NCBI GenBank assembly: GCA_964501265.1
Contig: CAZCSK010000009.1
Location: 1-63,426, forward strand
Reading direction: 5' to 3'
DNA: 63,426 nt
Source: CAZCSK01 sp964501265
GTDB lineage: Bacteria; Actinomycetota; CADDZG01; JAHWKV01
The position numbers and the translations under genes are program-made. Below the pieces are notes generated by a model. It did not search any database. It saw nothing but the letters and a program-made list of their open reading frames with translations, and had not been told where the DNA came from. This document shows positions 17,120 to 24,844 of this stretch, piece after piece (the stretch's first letter is position 1; the number at the start of each line of letters is the position of its first letter).

Positions 17120-17854
17120 CTATCCGGCGAGGATTCCTCCGTCGATCACAAGAGCAGTTCCGGTCATAAACTCGGCATCATCTGAAGCAAGGTACAGCGC
17201 GGCCTTCGCGATCTCGACGGGCTGTCCAAGGCGACCCAATGGTTGCCGCGCAATGAGAGCCTCGCGCGCGGCCGCAGGATCCTCGGCCTTTTCAAGCAGT
17301 CCGGCAACCCAGGGAGAGTCCACCGTTCCGGGGCAGATGCAGTTGCACCTAACCCCGGTGTTCGCATACTGAATTGCCACCTGCTTGGTGAAGGTGATAA
17401 CCGCGCCCTTCGTGGCGCAATAAGGAGCTCGGTCTTTGAGGCCGATGAGGCCCGCCGCTGACGCGGTGTTGACGATCGCCCCTTTGCGTTGCTCCAACAT
17501 GTGTGAGAGCGCGTATTTGGTGCCGAGGAAAACGCCCCGAACATTGACTGCGAACATTCGGTCCCATTCCTCGACGGTGCATGAGAGGGCGTCGGCCGTG
17601 GAACCGATCCCGGCGTTGTTGCAGAGGACATCGACACGCCCTGTGCGGCTAACGGCGACGCCGATCATCGAGCGCACCTGCTGCTCGTCGGAGACGTCCG
17701 TTTCAACTGCGATCGTTCCCGCAGGCACGCCGTCCGGGTTGATGTCGGCGGCAACTACAACAGCTCCCTCCTCGAGGAAGAGTCGCGCCATCTCGAAGCC
17801 GATTCCCGACCCCGCGCCGGTGATCACCGCCGTCCGGCCCTCAAATCTGCCCAT
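17120..17854 (-). CDS. SDR dehydrogenase, probable 2-keto-3-deoxy-sugar-acid dehydrogenase
   Basis: 244 residues of the classical short-chain type: TGAGSGIG at 12-19, an Asp after beta-2 (AADINPDG) favouring NAD, NNAG at 79-82, Ser in NTASAAG and YCATK at 145-149. In the L-fuconate-type route such an enzyme oxidises the 2-keto-3-deoxy acid to a 2,4-diketo acid. That role fits the adjacent FAH hydrolase, which cleaves diketo acids, and the lactonase on the other side. The exact sugar is unknown. Confidence 0.85.
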   Translation of the reverse strand: MGRFEGRTAVITGAGSGIGFEMARLFLEEGAVVVAADINPDGVPAGTIAVETDVSDEQQVRSMIGVAVSRTGRVDVLCNNAGIGSTADALSCTVEEWDRMFAVNVRGVFLGTKYALSHMLEQRKGAIVNTASAAGLIGLKDRAPYCATKGAVITFTKQVAIQYANTGVRCNCICPGTVDSPWVAGLLEKAEDPAAAREALIARQPLGRLGQPVEIAKAALYLASDDAEFMTGTALVIDGGILAG

Positions 17855-17888
17855 CTACTCCTTGCCTCGCCTCCTCGTGATTCGCCAA

Positions 17889-18680
17889 TCAGTCCCCTCT
17901 ATCAGTTACCGGATTCTCGAGAATGCCGATGCCGTCGATCTCGATCCTAACGATGTCGCCGGGTTGAAGCCAGATCGGAGGCCTCCTCGCAAAACCGACC
18001 CCCGGCGGCGTACCGGTCGCGATGATGTCTCCGGGCTCGAGTGTAATCCCTTGAGAGATGAACGAGACGAGCTCGGCGACGCCGAATACCATCTGCGCGG
18101 TTGACGAATCCTGAAGGACCGCGCCGTTGACGACGCAACGGATGCCCAGGGTCTGCGGGTCGGTGATCTCGTCTACGGTTACGATCCACGGTCCGATCGG
18201 ACAGAAGGTGTCCAGAGTCTTTCCTCGCACCCATTGACCGTCTGGGAACTGAAGGTCGCGAGCCGAAACATCGTTTACGCACGTATAGCCCAGCACATAA
18301 TCGAGCGCTTCATCCACCTTCACCGCTCTCGCGGTCTTGCCGATCACGACTCCAAGCTCGGCCTCATAGTCGACCTGCTCGGTGATCGGAGGGATCTGAA
18401 TCGCTGCTCCCGGTCCAACGATCGCGTTCGGAAACTTGGCAAAGAGGATCGGTGTCTTGGGTATCTCCTGCCCCGACTCTGCAGCATGATCCCGGTAGTT
18501 GAGCCCGACGCAGACGATCTTCTCCGGCTTTGGCACCGGCGCCATCAAAGTGATATTCGAGAGCGGGCCGATAACGTCGCCTGGCACTGGGTGGAAGATC
18601 GAGCCCGCTTCAAAGACCAGATCGTTATCGATGATGCCAGCGCGTGGCTCGCCTGCTTGATCGTAAGTCACTAGCTTCAT
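17889..18680 (-). CDS. Fumarylacetoacetate hydrolase-family protein, probable 2,4-diketo-3-deoxy acid hydrolase
   Basis: 263 residues: N-terminal LVTYDQAGEPRAGIIDNDLV, KIVCVGLNYRDHAAESG, metal-binding Glu in DYEAELGVVIGK and Asp in NDVSARDLQ, then LEPGDIIATGTPPGVGF. Family members split C-C bonds of 1,3-dicarbonyl acids. Between an SDR and a lactonase gene it completes a non-phosphorylating route giving pyruvate plus a hydroxy acid. Gap of 13 bases to the enolase-like gene upstream. Confidence 0.87.
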   Translation of the reverse strand: MKLVTYDQAGEPRAGIIDNDLVFEAGSIFHPVPGDVIGPLSNITLMAPVPKPEKIVCVGLNYRDHAAESGQEIPKTPILFAKFPNAIVGPGAAIQIPPITEQVDYEAELGVVIGKTARAVKVDEALDYVLGYTCVNDVSARDLQFPDGQWVRGKTLDTFCPIGPWIVTVDEITDPQTLGIRCVVNGAVLQDSSTAQMVFGVAELVSFISQGITLEPGDIIATGTPPGVGFARRPPIWLQPGDIVRIEIDGIGILENPVTDRGD

Positions 18681-18693
18681 GCGCGCTCCCCCC

Positions 18694-19992
18694 TCAAGTT
18701 ATGGGGCTCACCCGTCGAAGAACCTCGCCGCCTGCGAAGGAGGCTCGATCCCCGAGGTCCTTCTCGATACGAAGGAGTCGATTCCACTTTGCGGTTCGTT
18801 CCGATCTTGTCAACGATCCCACCTTGATCTGTCCGGCTCGCCATCCTACGGCGAGGTCCGCGAGCCATGCATCTTCGGTCTCTCCAGACCGTGCGGAAAG
18901 AACCGTCGCATATCCCGCACCCCGAGCCCTTTCAAGGACCATTCGTGTTCCGGAGAGAGTACCGTTTTGATTTGGTTTGACGAGGATCGCGTTCGCCACT
19001 CCAGTTTTGATCCCGCGCTCAAGGCGTTCGAAATTCGTCGCAAAAAGATCGTCGCCGATTAGTTGCAAGCTCTCTCCGAAGCGCTGCGTGGCCGTCGACC
19101 ACCCGGTCCAATCTTCCTCGCCGAGCGGATCTTCGATAGACACGATCGGAAATTCTTTGCTCCAGCCTTCGATCTCCTCGATGAGGGCGAGGGCACTAAG
19201 CGTGCGCTCCTCTGAGGCGAGTCGATAGTCGCCATTTGCAAACAACTGCGATGCGGCCACGTCGATTGCGATAGCGACTTGGTCGCCAGCTGCCAGCCCG
19301 GAGCCTTCGATGCCCTCGAGCAGGAGCTCGAGGGCGGCTCGATTCGAGGACATTGGGGGCCCGAGCCCGCCCTCGTCGGCGACGAGGGCGGAGTTAAGCC
19401 CTCGTGCGGCAGCAACTTGCGCGGTGGCGCGACGAACCCGCCATGCCCACTCGATCGACTCTTCGAAGCTCGACGCTCCGACCGGAACCGCCAGCAAGTC
19501 CTGGACGTCGACGGCCCCGCCGGCATGCGCCCCTCCAGAAATGATGTTCACCATCGGCATCGGCAGGAGCGGATCTTCACCGGAAGCAACGTACATATAT
19601 AAGGGGCGATCCGTAGCATCCGCTGCGGCCACGGCCGAGGCGACCGATAGCGCAAGAACCGCGTTTGCCCCCAAACGCTCCAAGTTGGCCGTGCCGTCCG
19701 CAGAGACAAGCACCTCGTCAATCACTTCTTGTTCAGAGGCGTCGAGGCCCGCTACAGCCCGACCCAGGACTTCATTCACGTTGCGCACAGCAGTTCGAAC
19801 TCCGAGGCCCGCATATCTGTCGCCCCCGTCGCGCAACTCAACAGCCTCGTGGGCACCGGTCGACGCACCCGAGGGAACGGTTGCCGCCCCGTGCGCACCC
19901 GAGGAAAGCCGGACTTCGCACGAGACCGTGGGATTGCCTCGGGAGTCGAGCGCCTCCCAGGCTGTTACCTGCGTTATCGCCGTCGCCTTCAA
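18694..19992 (-). CDS. Enolase homologue with altered active site
   Basis: 432 residues, collinear with enolase (2-phosphoglycerate hydratase). Kept: SGASTG loop 41-46, His156, Glu207 (ADEGG), metal ligands Asp244, Glu287 and Asp314, Lys339 and Lys390. Changed: the QEFM glutamate is Asp165 (VDVQDLLAVP), the phosphate-binding His of SHRSGETED is Ala367 (LSARSGETED), and NGGAHA reads SGGAHA. Start is a TTG in a TTGA overlap with the kinase-like gene. It sits inside a sugar-acid operon, not with glycolytic genes. I infer a paralogue acting on a different phosphorylated hydroxy acid, or a weak enolase; a housekeeping enolase should exist elsewhere. Confidence 0.8.
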   Translation of the reverse strand: MKATAITQVTAWEALDSRGNPTVSCEVRLSSGAHGAATVPSGASTGAHEAVELRDGGDRYAGLGVRTAVRNVNEVLGRAVAGLDASEQEVIDEVLVSADGTANLERLGANAVLALSVASAVAAADATDRPLYMYVASGEDPLLPMPMVNIISGGAHAGGAVDVQDLLAVPVGASSFEESIEWAWRVRRATAQVAAARGLNSALVADEGGLGPPMSSNRAALELLLEGIEGSGLAAGDQVAIAIDVAASQLFANGDYRLASEERTLSALALIEEIEGWSKEFPIVSIEDPLGEEDWTGWSTATQRFGESLQLIGDDLFATNFERLERGIKTGVANAILVKPNQNGTLSGTRMVLERARGAGYATVLSARSGETEDAWLADLAVGWRAGQIKVGSLTRSERTAKWNRLLRIEKDLGDRASFAGGEVLRRVSPIT

Positions 19993-20990
19993 AGGGGGAG
20001 TCTTTCCTGCAGGTTAGTCCAAGCTGCCTCAATTCCGGAAGGAGGTTCAGCGAGCCAGGAGATTGCTATCTTTCGGGCGGTGGAGCGCTCGTTTTCCGAC
20101 AGATACTCCGCCGGGGACTTGCCGTCGACTCGAGCAGCCATCAGGCACGCGAGATGTCCGAGGACATAACTCTCGGAGCCGGCGAATCCCTCACCAACTT
20201 CTGCGACGTAAGCGTTCCAGAAAGAAAGACCGCACGACCGGTACCCATCGAATCGGTCTGGCTTGTGGATCGCCTTCAGGCAGAGGTGGTTGAGCATGAA
20301 GGCAACATCGAAAGCAGGGTCGCCGAAGTGGGCGACTTCGAAGTCGAGAGTCCACATCGCTTTCTCACCAATCAGTACGTTCTTGGGTGAATAATCGCCG
20401 TGCACGAGGCAGAGCCGTCTCTTCGCCATCTCATCCACGAATTCGCCAACCATCGCGGCGATTTCGGGCCTGCGCTTCATCACCGTGCGGTAGTAGGGAT
20501 CAACGCGCAACTGTTCAAAGGCCTCGCTGTCATTGAATCGGCTTTCGATGTCCGGCAAGCCGTTTGTGCTCGATTGCCAGGCAGCCAGCACTCGGCCGAG
20601 TTCCGATGCAACATATGCGTCCGCCTCGCCGGACAAGAGGACGGTTTTCCAGTTCCGCCAGGTTTCCGGCGCCTTGGCAAGGGTGACCACGAACGATGCC
20701 GCATCGCAATCGAGAACTTCGGGAACGGCGCCCGGAGTAATCTGCCCGGCAAGCCGGAGCGCTTCGGCCTCGGTGACCACTCGCTCTCTCTTCGCTGGCC
20801 AATCGTCCTTTACGCGCAGACGAGGAAGAGATTGTTTGACGACGAACCGCGCGTTGCCGGCTTTCACAGCCATAACGACATTTGATATTCCCCCGCCCAA
20901 CTCGACCGATTCGACCTTGGCCCCCGGTTCGATCAGGCCCCGCTCGACAAGATAAGAGCCAACCGAATCTGTGGTCAGAAGATCTTCCAC
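19989..20990 (-). CDS. Phosphotransferase family (APH/choline kinase-like) protein
   Basis: 333 residues with the small-molecule kinase core: Lys in NARFVVKQSLPRL, catalytic loop LVHGDYSPKNVLIG and metal-binding WTLDFEVAHFGDPAFDVAFM. The LDFE in place of IDWE is a known variation. Proteins of this fold phosphorylate sugars (methylthioribose, fructosamine), choline or aminoglycosides. It is coupled to the altered enolase by a 4-base overlap and begins 6 bases after the dehydratase stop, so a sugar-acid-derived substrate is likely, not drug resistance. Confidence 0.78.
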   Translation of the reverse strand: MEDLLTTDSVGSYLVERGLIEPGAKVESVELGGGISNVVMAVKAGNARFVVKQSLPRLRVKDDWPAKRERVVTEAEALRLAGQITPGAVPEVLDCDAASFVVTLAKAPETWRNWKTVLLSGEADAYVASELGRVLAAWQSSTNGLPDIESRFNDSEAFEQLRVDPYYRTVMKRRPEIAAMVGEFVDEMAKRRLCLVHGDYSPKNVLIGEKAMWTLDFEVAHFGDPAFDVAFMLNHLCLKAIHKPDRFDGYRSCGLSFWNAYVAEVGEGFAGSESYVLGHLACLMAARVDGKSPAEYLSENERSTARKIAISWLAEPPSGIEAAWTNLQERLPL

Positions 20991-20996
20991 TAATCC

Positions 20997-22232
20997 TTAT
21001 TCGAAGAATGGCTCGTCGCGGAGCGCGTAACGACGACAAGCCTCGAGGTCGAGTTCTACCCCGATGCCCGGTGAGTCGGGCACCGAGATGTAACCGTTCT
21101 TGATGATGGGCTTTTCGATACCCGTCACAAGATCGTCGAAAAACGGGACCTCGGCTGCGTGCCACTCGAGCGCAAGGAAGTTTGGGATCGACGCGCAGAC
21201 GTGAACCGACGCGAGCGTTCCCACAGGGCCGGCAATGTTGTGCGGGGCCATGGGCAGGTAGCGCGCGTCGGCCACTGCGGCGATCATGCGAGCCTCCGTC
21301 AGGCCCCCAACCTTCTGGAAGTCGGGCGCGACTACATCGAGGCCACCGGAACCGATAAGCGGCAGAAAGCCGGAAAGCAGGTAGTGGTTCTCTCCAGTAG
21401 CAATCCTCGTTGAGGTTCGCGAGGTCACCGACACGAGCGCGTCCAGGTCTTCGGGGGGAGTTGGGTCCTCGAGCCAAAGAACGGGGAGGTCCTCGAGCGC
21501 CCGCGCAAGTTTCAAAGCGTCGGCGGGCGCGTAGCGCCAATGGCAATCAAAGGCAACGTCAACGTCCGGTGCGACCGCCTCGCATGCCGCCCTTACCAGA
21601 TCCACCTGCCGGGAGAGCTGCTTGGGTGCGATGCTGCGCGCGTATAGGTCTTCTCCGGGCAGAAGCGGCAGGTCCAGATCGAACTTGAGCGCGGTGAATC
21701 CACGATCGGCCATCTGCCGGGCTCGCGTCGCGAAAGCTTCGGGCGTATAGACCCCTTCTCGCTCGGCTGGCGCCCAGTGAAACTCGACTCCTTCGGTGTC
21801 ATGTTCGGACCAGCCGGGCCGCCGCGATACGAGGACCGACGAGTAACTCTCCAAACCCTCTCCCGCGTGGCAGTCGGCGTAGATGCGCACCGACTCCCTG
21901 AACTTCCCGCCGAGCAGACGCCACAGAGGAACACCGAGCGCCCGGGCGTTAAGATCCCACAGCGCTGCCTCCAATCCCGAGATGGCGTGGTGAACAGATC
22001 CGCCCCCCGACGCCGCGTGAGCGGTAGCCAAGCGAAGCCTCCGCGTCAATTTGTCGATGTCGCGCGGGTCCTCTCCTTCGAGCAGAAGCGAAAGGGCACG
22101 GATGGTAGCCGTCAGGCCCGGTGTGCAAAAACATTCCCCCAAGCCGTGGGTCCCATCATCGGCCTCGATCTGAATGATGGTCCAATCGTAGTTGGCCTCG
22201 ATAACCGCGGTCTTGACTCGGGTGATCTTCAT
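20997..22232 (-). CDS. Mandelate racemase/enolase-superfamily sugar-acid dehydratase
   Basis: 411 residues. Capping domain with GLGECFCTPGLTAT; barrel with a Lys in ALKFDLDLP, metal ligands Asp (VAFDCHWRY), Glu (LEDPTPPED) and Glu (ATGENHYLL), and a catalytic His in MAPHNIAGPVGT. The His-x-N and GEN pattern is that of D-galactonate/gluconate/mannonate-type dehydratases, which convert an aldonate to its 2-keto-3-deoxy acid. It stands 16 bases after the ROK gene. The sugar cannot be chosen between gluconate, galactonate, fuconate or similar from sequence. Confidence 0.87.
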   Translation of the reverse strand: MKITRVKTAVIEANYDWTIIQIEADDGTHGLGECFCTPGLTATIRALSLLLEGEDPRDIDKLTRRLRLATAHAASGGGSVHHAISGLEAALWDLNARALGVPLWRLLGGKFRESVRIYADCHAGEGLESYSSVLVSRRPGWSEHDTEGVEFHWAPAEREGVYTPEAFATRARQMADRGFTALKFDLDLPLLPGEDLYARSIAPKQLSRQVDLVRAACEAVAPDVDVAFDCHWRYAPADALKLARALEDLPVLWLEDPTPPEDLDALVSVTSRTSTRIATGENHYLLSGFLPLIGSGGLDVVAPDFQKVGGLTEARMIAAVADARYLPMAPHNIAGPVGTLASVHVCASIPNFLALEWHAAEVPFFDDLVTGIEKPIIKNGYISVPDSPGIGVELDLEACRRYALRDEPFFE

Positions 22233-22248
22233 TGGGGCGAGAGCGCCT

Positions 22249-23481
22249 TCAATTCTGAAAGATCACGCGGTAGTACGTCTCGGAGGATTGAAGCGCAAGG
22301 AGCACCGCCCCGCGGGCTTCGGCGTCTTGCCCCAGCTGGGAAGTCCTTACCGATAACCGCTCCGCGGCCTGCGGCAAAGCGAGGTCGAGGGCGGTCTTGA
22401 TGAGGGGCTCGATCAGCCCTTTTCCCGCGCCCACAAGACCGCCTCCGATCACCAAGACCTGGGGGTTGAAAAGATTGATCAGCCAAGACGCGGCGGTCCC
22501 GAGCGCCCTGCCCGCGTCGGCCAGAACTTCGAGTGCAAGCCCGTCCCCCAGATCTGCCGCCGCCGACACGAGCTCAGGAGAAATGATTCCTTCGTCGATA
22601 GATGCGAGGCTCGACTCTCGACCCGCGGCAATCGCCGCCGCCGCCGACCGCGCTATCGCCGGACCGGACCCGACAGTTTCGAGACATCCAATCTTTCCGC
22701 AGTTACACTGCTCGTTCGCTCCCGGGATGCGGCAATGCCCGATCTCACCGGCGAATCCGTCGGCCCCGTGAAAGAGGCGGCCCTCGCTGATTACTCCCGC
22801 GCCTACGCCGGTGCCTGCATACAGGAACACAAAACCGCTGGCGCCGGTGCCCGCGCCCTCGAGGTTCTCCGCAACGGCGGAAGCTTGCGTCGTGTTGTGT
22901 ACGAACACCGGCACTCCGAGAGCATCCTTCAGAATTTCGGCAACCGGCACCGCCGTCCATCCAAGGTTGGGAGCAAGAAGGCAGGTCCCGGTGTGAAGAT
23001 CGACTAGTCCCGGAACGCACACACCGACCGCGGCCAGCGCTTTCATCGAGGCTCCGGCGCCTGCAATCGCGCTCCTTATGGTCGTTGCGATCCGGGCCAG
23101 CGCTTCGGCAGCTTCGAAGCGTGAGGTCTGCTCCTGAACTCTTCCTATCTCTGAGCCTCGTGCATCGGCAACCACGATGGTGGTCTGACTCACACCTATA
23201 TGTACCCCGACAAGGTAGTGAGAATGCGCGTTGAATTCGAGCAGGATGGGAGGTCGCCCCCCCTCAGAAGTGGGTTTCCCGGTGCCAATCTCCCGGACCA
23301 GACCCTCCTTGAGTAGTTCGTCGATGATCGTTGACACTGTAGGTTTCGCCAGCGTCGAAATGCGGGCGATAGAAGCGCGGGAAGCCGGGCTCTCTTGCTT
23401 GACGAGATCGAGAACGAGAGAGCGGTTCAACTCTCGCATCAGACTGTGATCCGCTCCGGAGGTCTTGGGCCAGCTTCTCAT
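22249..23481 (-). CDS. ROK-family transcriptional repressor (NagC/XylR type)
   Basis: 410 residues: winged helix at 15-75 (SRASIARISTLAKPTVSTII), then the ROK kinase-like sugar-sensing domain with VPGLVD, AGTGVGAG and the zinc motif EIGHCRI...CNCGKIGCLE. In such repressors the sugar acts as inducer. SD TAGGAG is 6 bases from the ATG. It has its own promoter at 23536-23564 and a palindrome at 23520-23530, consistent with autoregulation and control of the seven downstream genes. Confidence 0.88.
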   Translation of the reverse strand: MRSWPKTSGADHSLMRELNRSLVLDLVKQESPASRASIARISTLAKPTVSTIIDELLKEGLVREIGTGKPTSEGGRPPILLEFNAHSHYLVGVHIGVSQTTIVVADARGSEIGRVQEQTSRFEAAEALARIATTIRSAIAGAGASMKALAAVGVCVPGLVDLHTGTCLLAPNLGWTAVPVAEILKDALGVPVFVHNTTQASAVAENLEGAGTGASGFVFLYAGTGVGAGVISEGRLFHGADGFAGEIGHCRIPGANEQCNCGKIGCLETVGSGPAIARSAAAAIAAGRESSLASIDEGIISPELVSAAADLGDGLALEVLADAGRALGTAASWLINLFNPQVLVIGGGLVGAGKGLIEPLIKTALDLALPQAAERLSVRTSQLGQDAEARGAVLLALQSSETYYRVIFQN

Positions 23482-23519
23482 TCATTGCTCCTAGTGGACC
23501 AAGAGACCACATAGTTATG

Positions 23520-23530
23520 GTTCCTAACCA
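23520..23530. promoter_or_regulatory. Palindrome GGTT-CCT-AACC, ROK operator candidate
   Basis: An 11-bp inverted repeat with 4-bp arms overlapping the predicted transcription start of the ROK promoter. Short arms make chance occurrence possible. Confidence 0.3.
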
Positions 23531-23535
23531 AGGGA

Positions 23536-23564
23536 ATCGTATGCGGAGTCGAAGGGGCAGTCAA
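23536..23564 (-). promoter_or_regulatory. Promoter of the ROK/sugar-acid operon
   Basis: Minus strand: -35 TTGACT (23559-23564), exactly 17 bases, -10 TACGAT (23536-23541). It is in the 104-bp gap after the dehydrogenase gene and gives a 5' leader of about 48 bases with a good SD. Confidence 0.65.
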
Positions 23565-23585
23565 CATCGAGTAATGCCGGCAGGA

Positions 23586-24689
23586 TCAAAGCGGATCCGA
23601 GAAGGCAACAACCTGTTTGATTGCGTCGCCCGTCGGCCAAATCGCTTCGGCAAAATTTTCGGGAGGAACAACTGCGGTGATCATCTCAGAAAACCGAGGG
23701 CGCTCTGCAAGAAGAGCGAGGTCGCTTACCGCCTGTTCGAAGTGAACCCGGGCGGAATTTATGGTCGCGACCACCGCCTGGTGCCCGAGGACTGCTCGCA
23801 GGACGGACGATCCAGCATCGATGGCAGCCCTGCACTTGGGATCGCCGACACCTATCCACACAAGTACTCCGCCGGGCCTGAGCGTTCGTAGCAATTCGAA
23901 TGCAAGGACCGGGTCGCCGGTTGCCTCGATCACGAGTTGCGCGGGCCTGCGCTCGGCGGCGGCCAGATCTGGCCGATCCCTTCTGACCTGCGCGTAGGTT
24001 GCTCCCGCAGCGGCGACGAGCGAAGGGGCAAGGCCGTCGGGCGGGCGAACATCGATCACCTCCACCTCGAAACCTTGCTGCGTCAGCAGATAAGTGGAGA
24101 GAAGCCCGATAGGGCCCGCCCCGGCTACGAGCGCGGAGTGACCCGTTCCCCATAACGGTTCGTCGCCCAGCAGACCGGGAATTCTCATGAGTACATAACG
24201 CGCCTGCTCGAGAGCCTTCTCGACGATCGACAGAGGTTCGGCGAGGACCGCCATCGTGACCAATGAGTCCTCGACAGGGACCACCATATGTGCCGGAAGA
24301 GCGATGGCGGGCCTGGCAAACCCGTCGAGGCGCGTGATCCCGTATTCGAGATACTCGCCGGTGAGGCAGAAGTCGCTCCGCCCCCGATCGCACGGCGCGC
24401 ATTTTCCGCAAGGCCGGCGAACGGTGGGCACGACCAGCTGACCGGGGACGACACCCGCGGCTTCGGCGCCCACTGAAACCACCTGCGCAACCATCTCGTG
24501 GCCGAGCACGAGCGATTCTGCCCCTTCGGGGAGGACGGCGATGTGCCCCTGGATGATTTCCCGGTCGGTGCCGCAAAAACCCACCCGGATCGTTCGGACC
24601 ATAACCTCGTCGGGGGCCGGATCTCCGGGATCGTCCGCAGGAAGCAACTTGGCGTCGCCGGCAGACGGGACATATGCGATCTGGTGCAT
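23586..24689 (-). CDS. Zinc-dependent MDR dehydrogenase, glucose 1-dehydrogenase type
   Basis: 367 residues: GFCGTDREIIQGH with the zinc Cys, GHEMVAQV, the structural-zinc cysteines CGKCAPCDRGRSDFC, and a Rossmann motif VAGAGPIGLLSTYLL. The layout is that of archaeal and actinobacterial glucose dehydrogenases that oxidise aldoses to lactones. It fits the first step before the SMP-30 lactonase. First gene of the minus-strand operon, diverging from the binding protein at 24845; the following ROK gene also has its own promoter. Confidence 0.85.
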   Translation of the reverse strand: MHQIAYVPSAGDAKLLPADDPGDPAPDEVMVRTIRVGFCGTDREIIQGHIAVLPEGAESLVLGHEMVAQVVSVGAEAAGVVPGQLVVPTVRRPCGKCAPCDRGRSDFCLTGEYLEYGITRLDGFARPAIALPAHMVVPVEDSLVTMAVLAEPLSIVEKALEQARYVLMRIPGLLGDEPLWGTGHSALVAGAGPIGLLSTYLLTQQGFEVEVIDVRPPDGLAPSLVAAAGATYAQVRRDRPDLAAAERRPAQLVIEATGDPVLAFELLRTLRPGGVLVWIGVGDPKCRAAIDAGSSVLRAVLGHQAVVATINSARVHFEQAVSDLALLAERPRFSEMITAVVPPENFAEAIWPTGDAIKQVVAFSDPL

Positions 24690-24776
24690 GTCTAGTAGGG
24701 TCTGCCTTTCGCCTGTATCAGCGGCACGTCAAGTCGATCTCGAACGTTGATGCGCCTCGCGACCGATAATTTTAGT

Positions 24777-24805
24777 TTGACAATAACTCTCACAAAGCTT
24801 AGCCT
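24777..24805 (+). promoter_or_regulatory. Promoter of the 15-gene transporter/glycosidase cluster
   Basis: -35 TTGACA (24777-24782), 17-bp spacer, -10 TAGCCT (24800-24805), about 40 bases before the ATG at 24845. The next 22.5 kb shows no gap of more than 2 bases, so this may serve all 15 genes. Confidence 0.55.
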
Positions 24806-24844
24806 GCCGCAGTCGGATCTCCTAATAGATAGGCAGCATTCCCA

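Noticed and set aside
19989..20990. Aminoglycoside resistance gene
   Set aside because: The kinase fold matches, but the gene is embedded and coupled in a sugar-acid operon; a metabolic substrate is far more likely.
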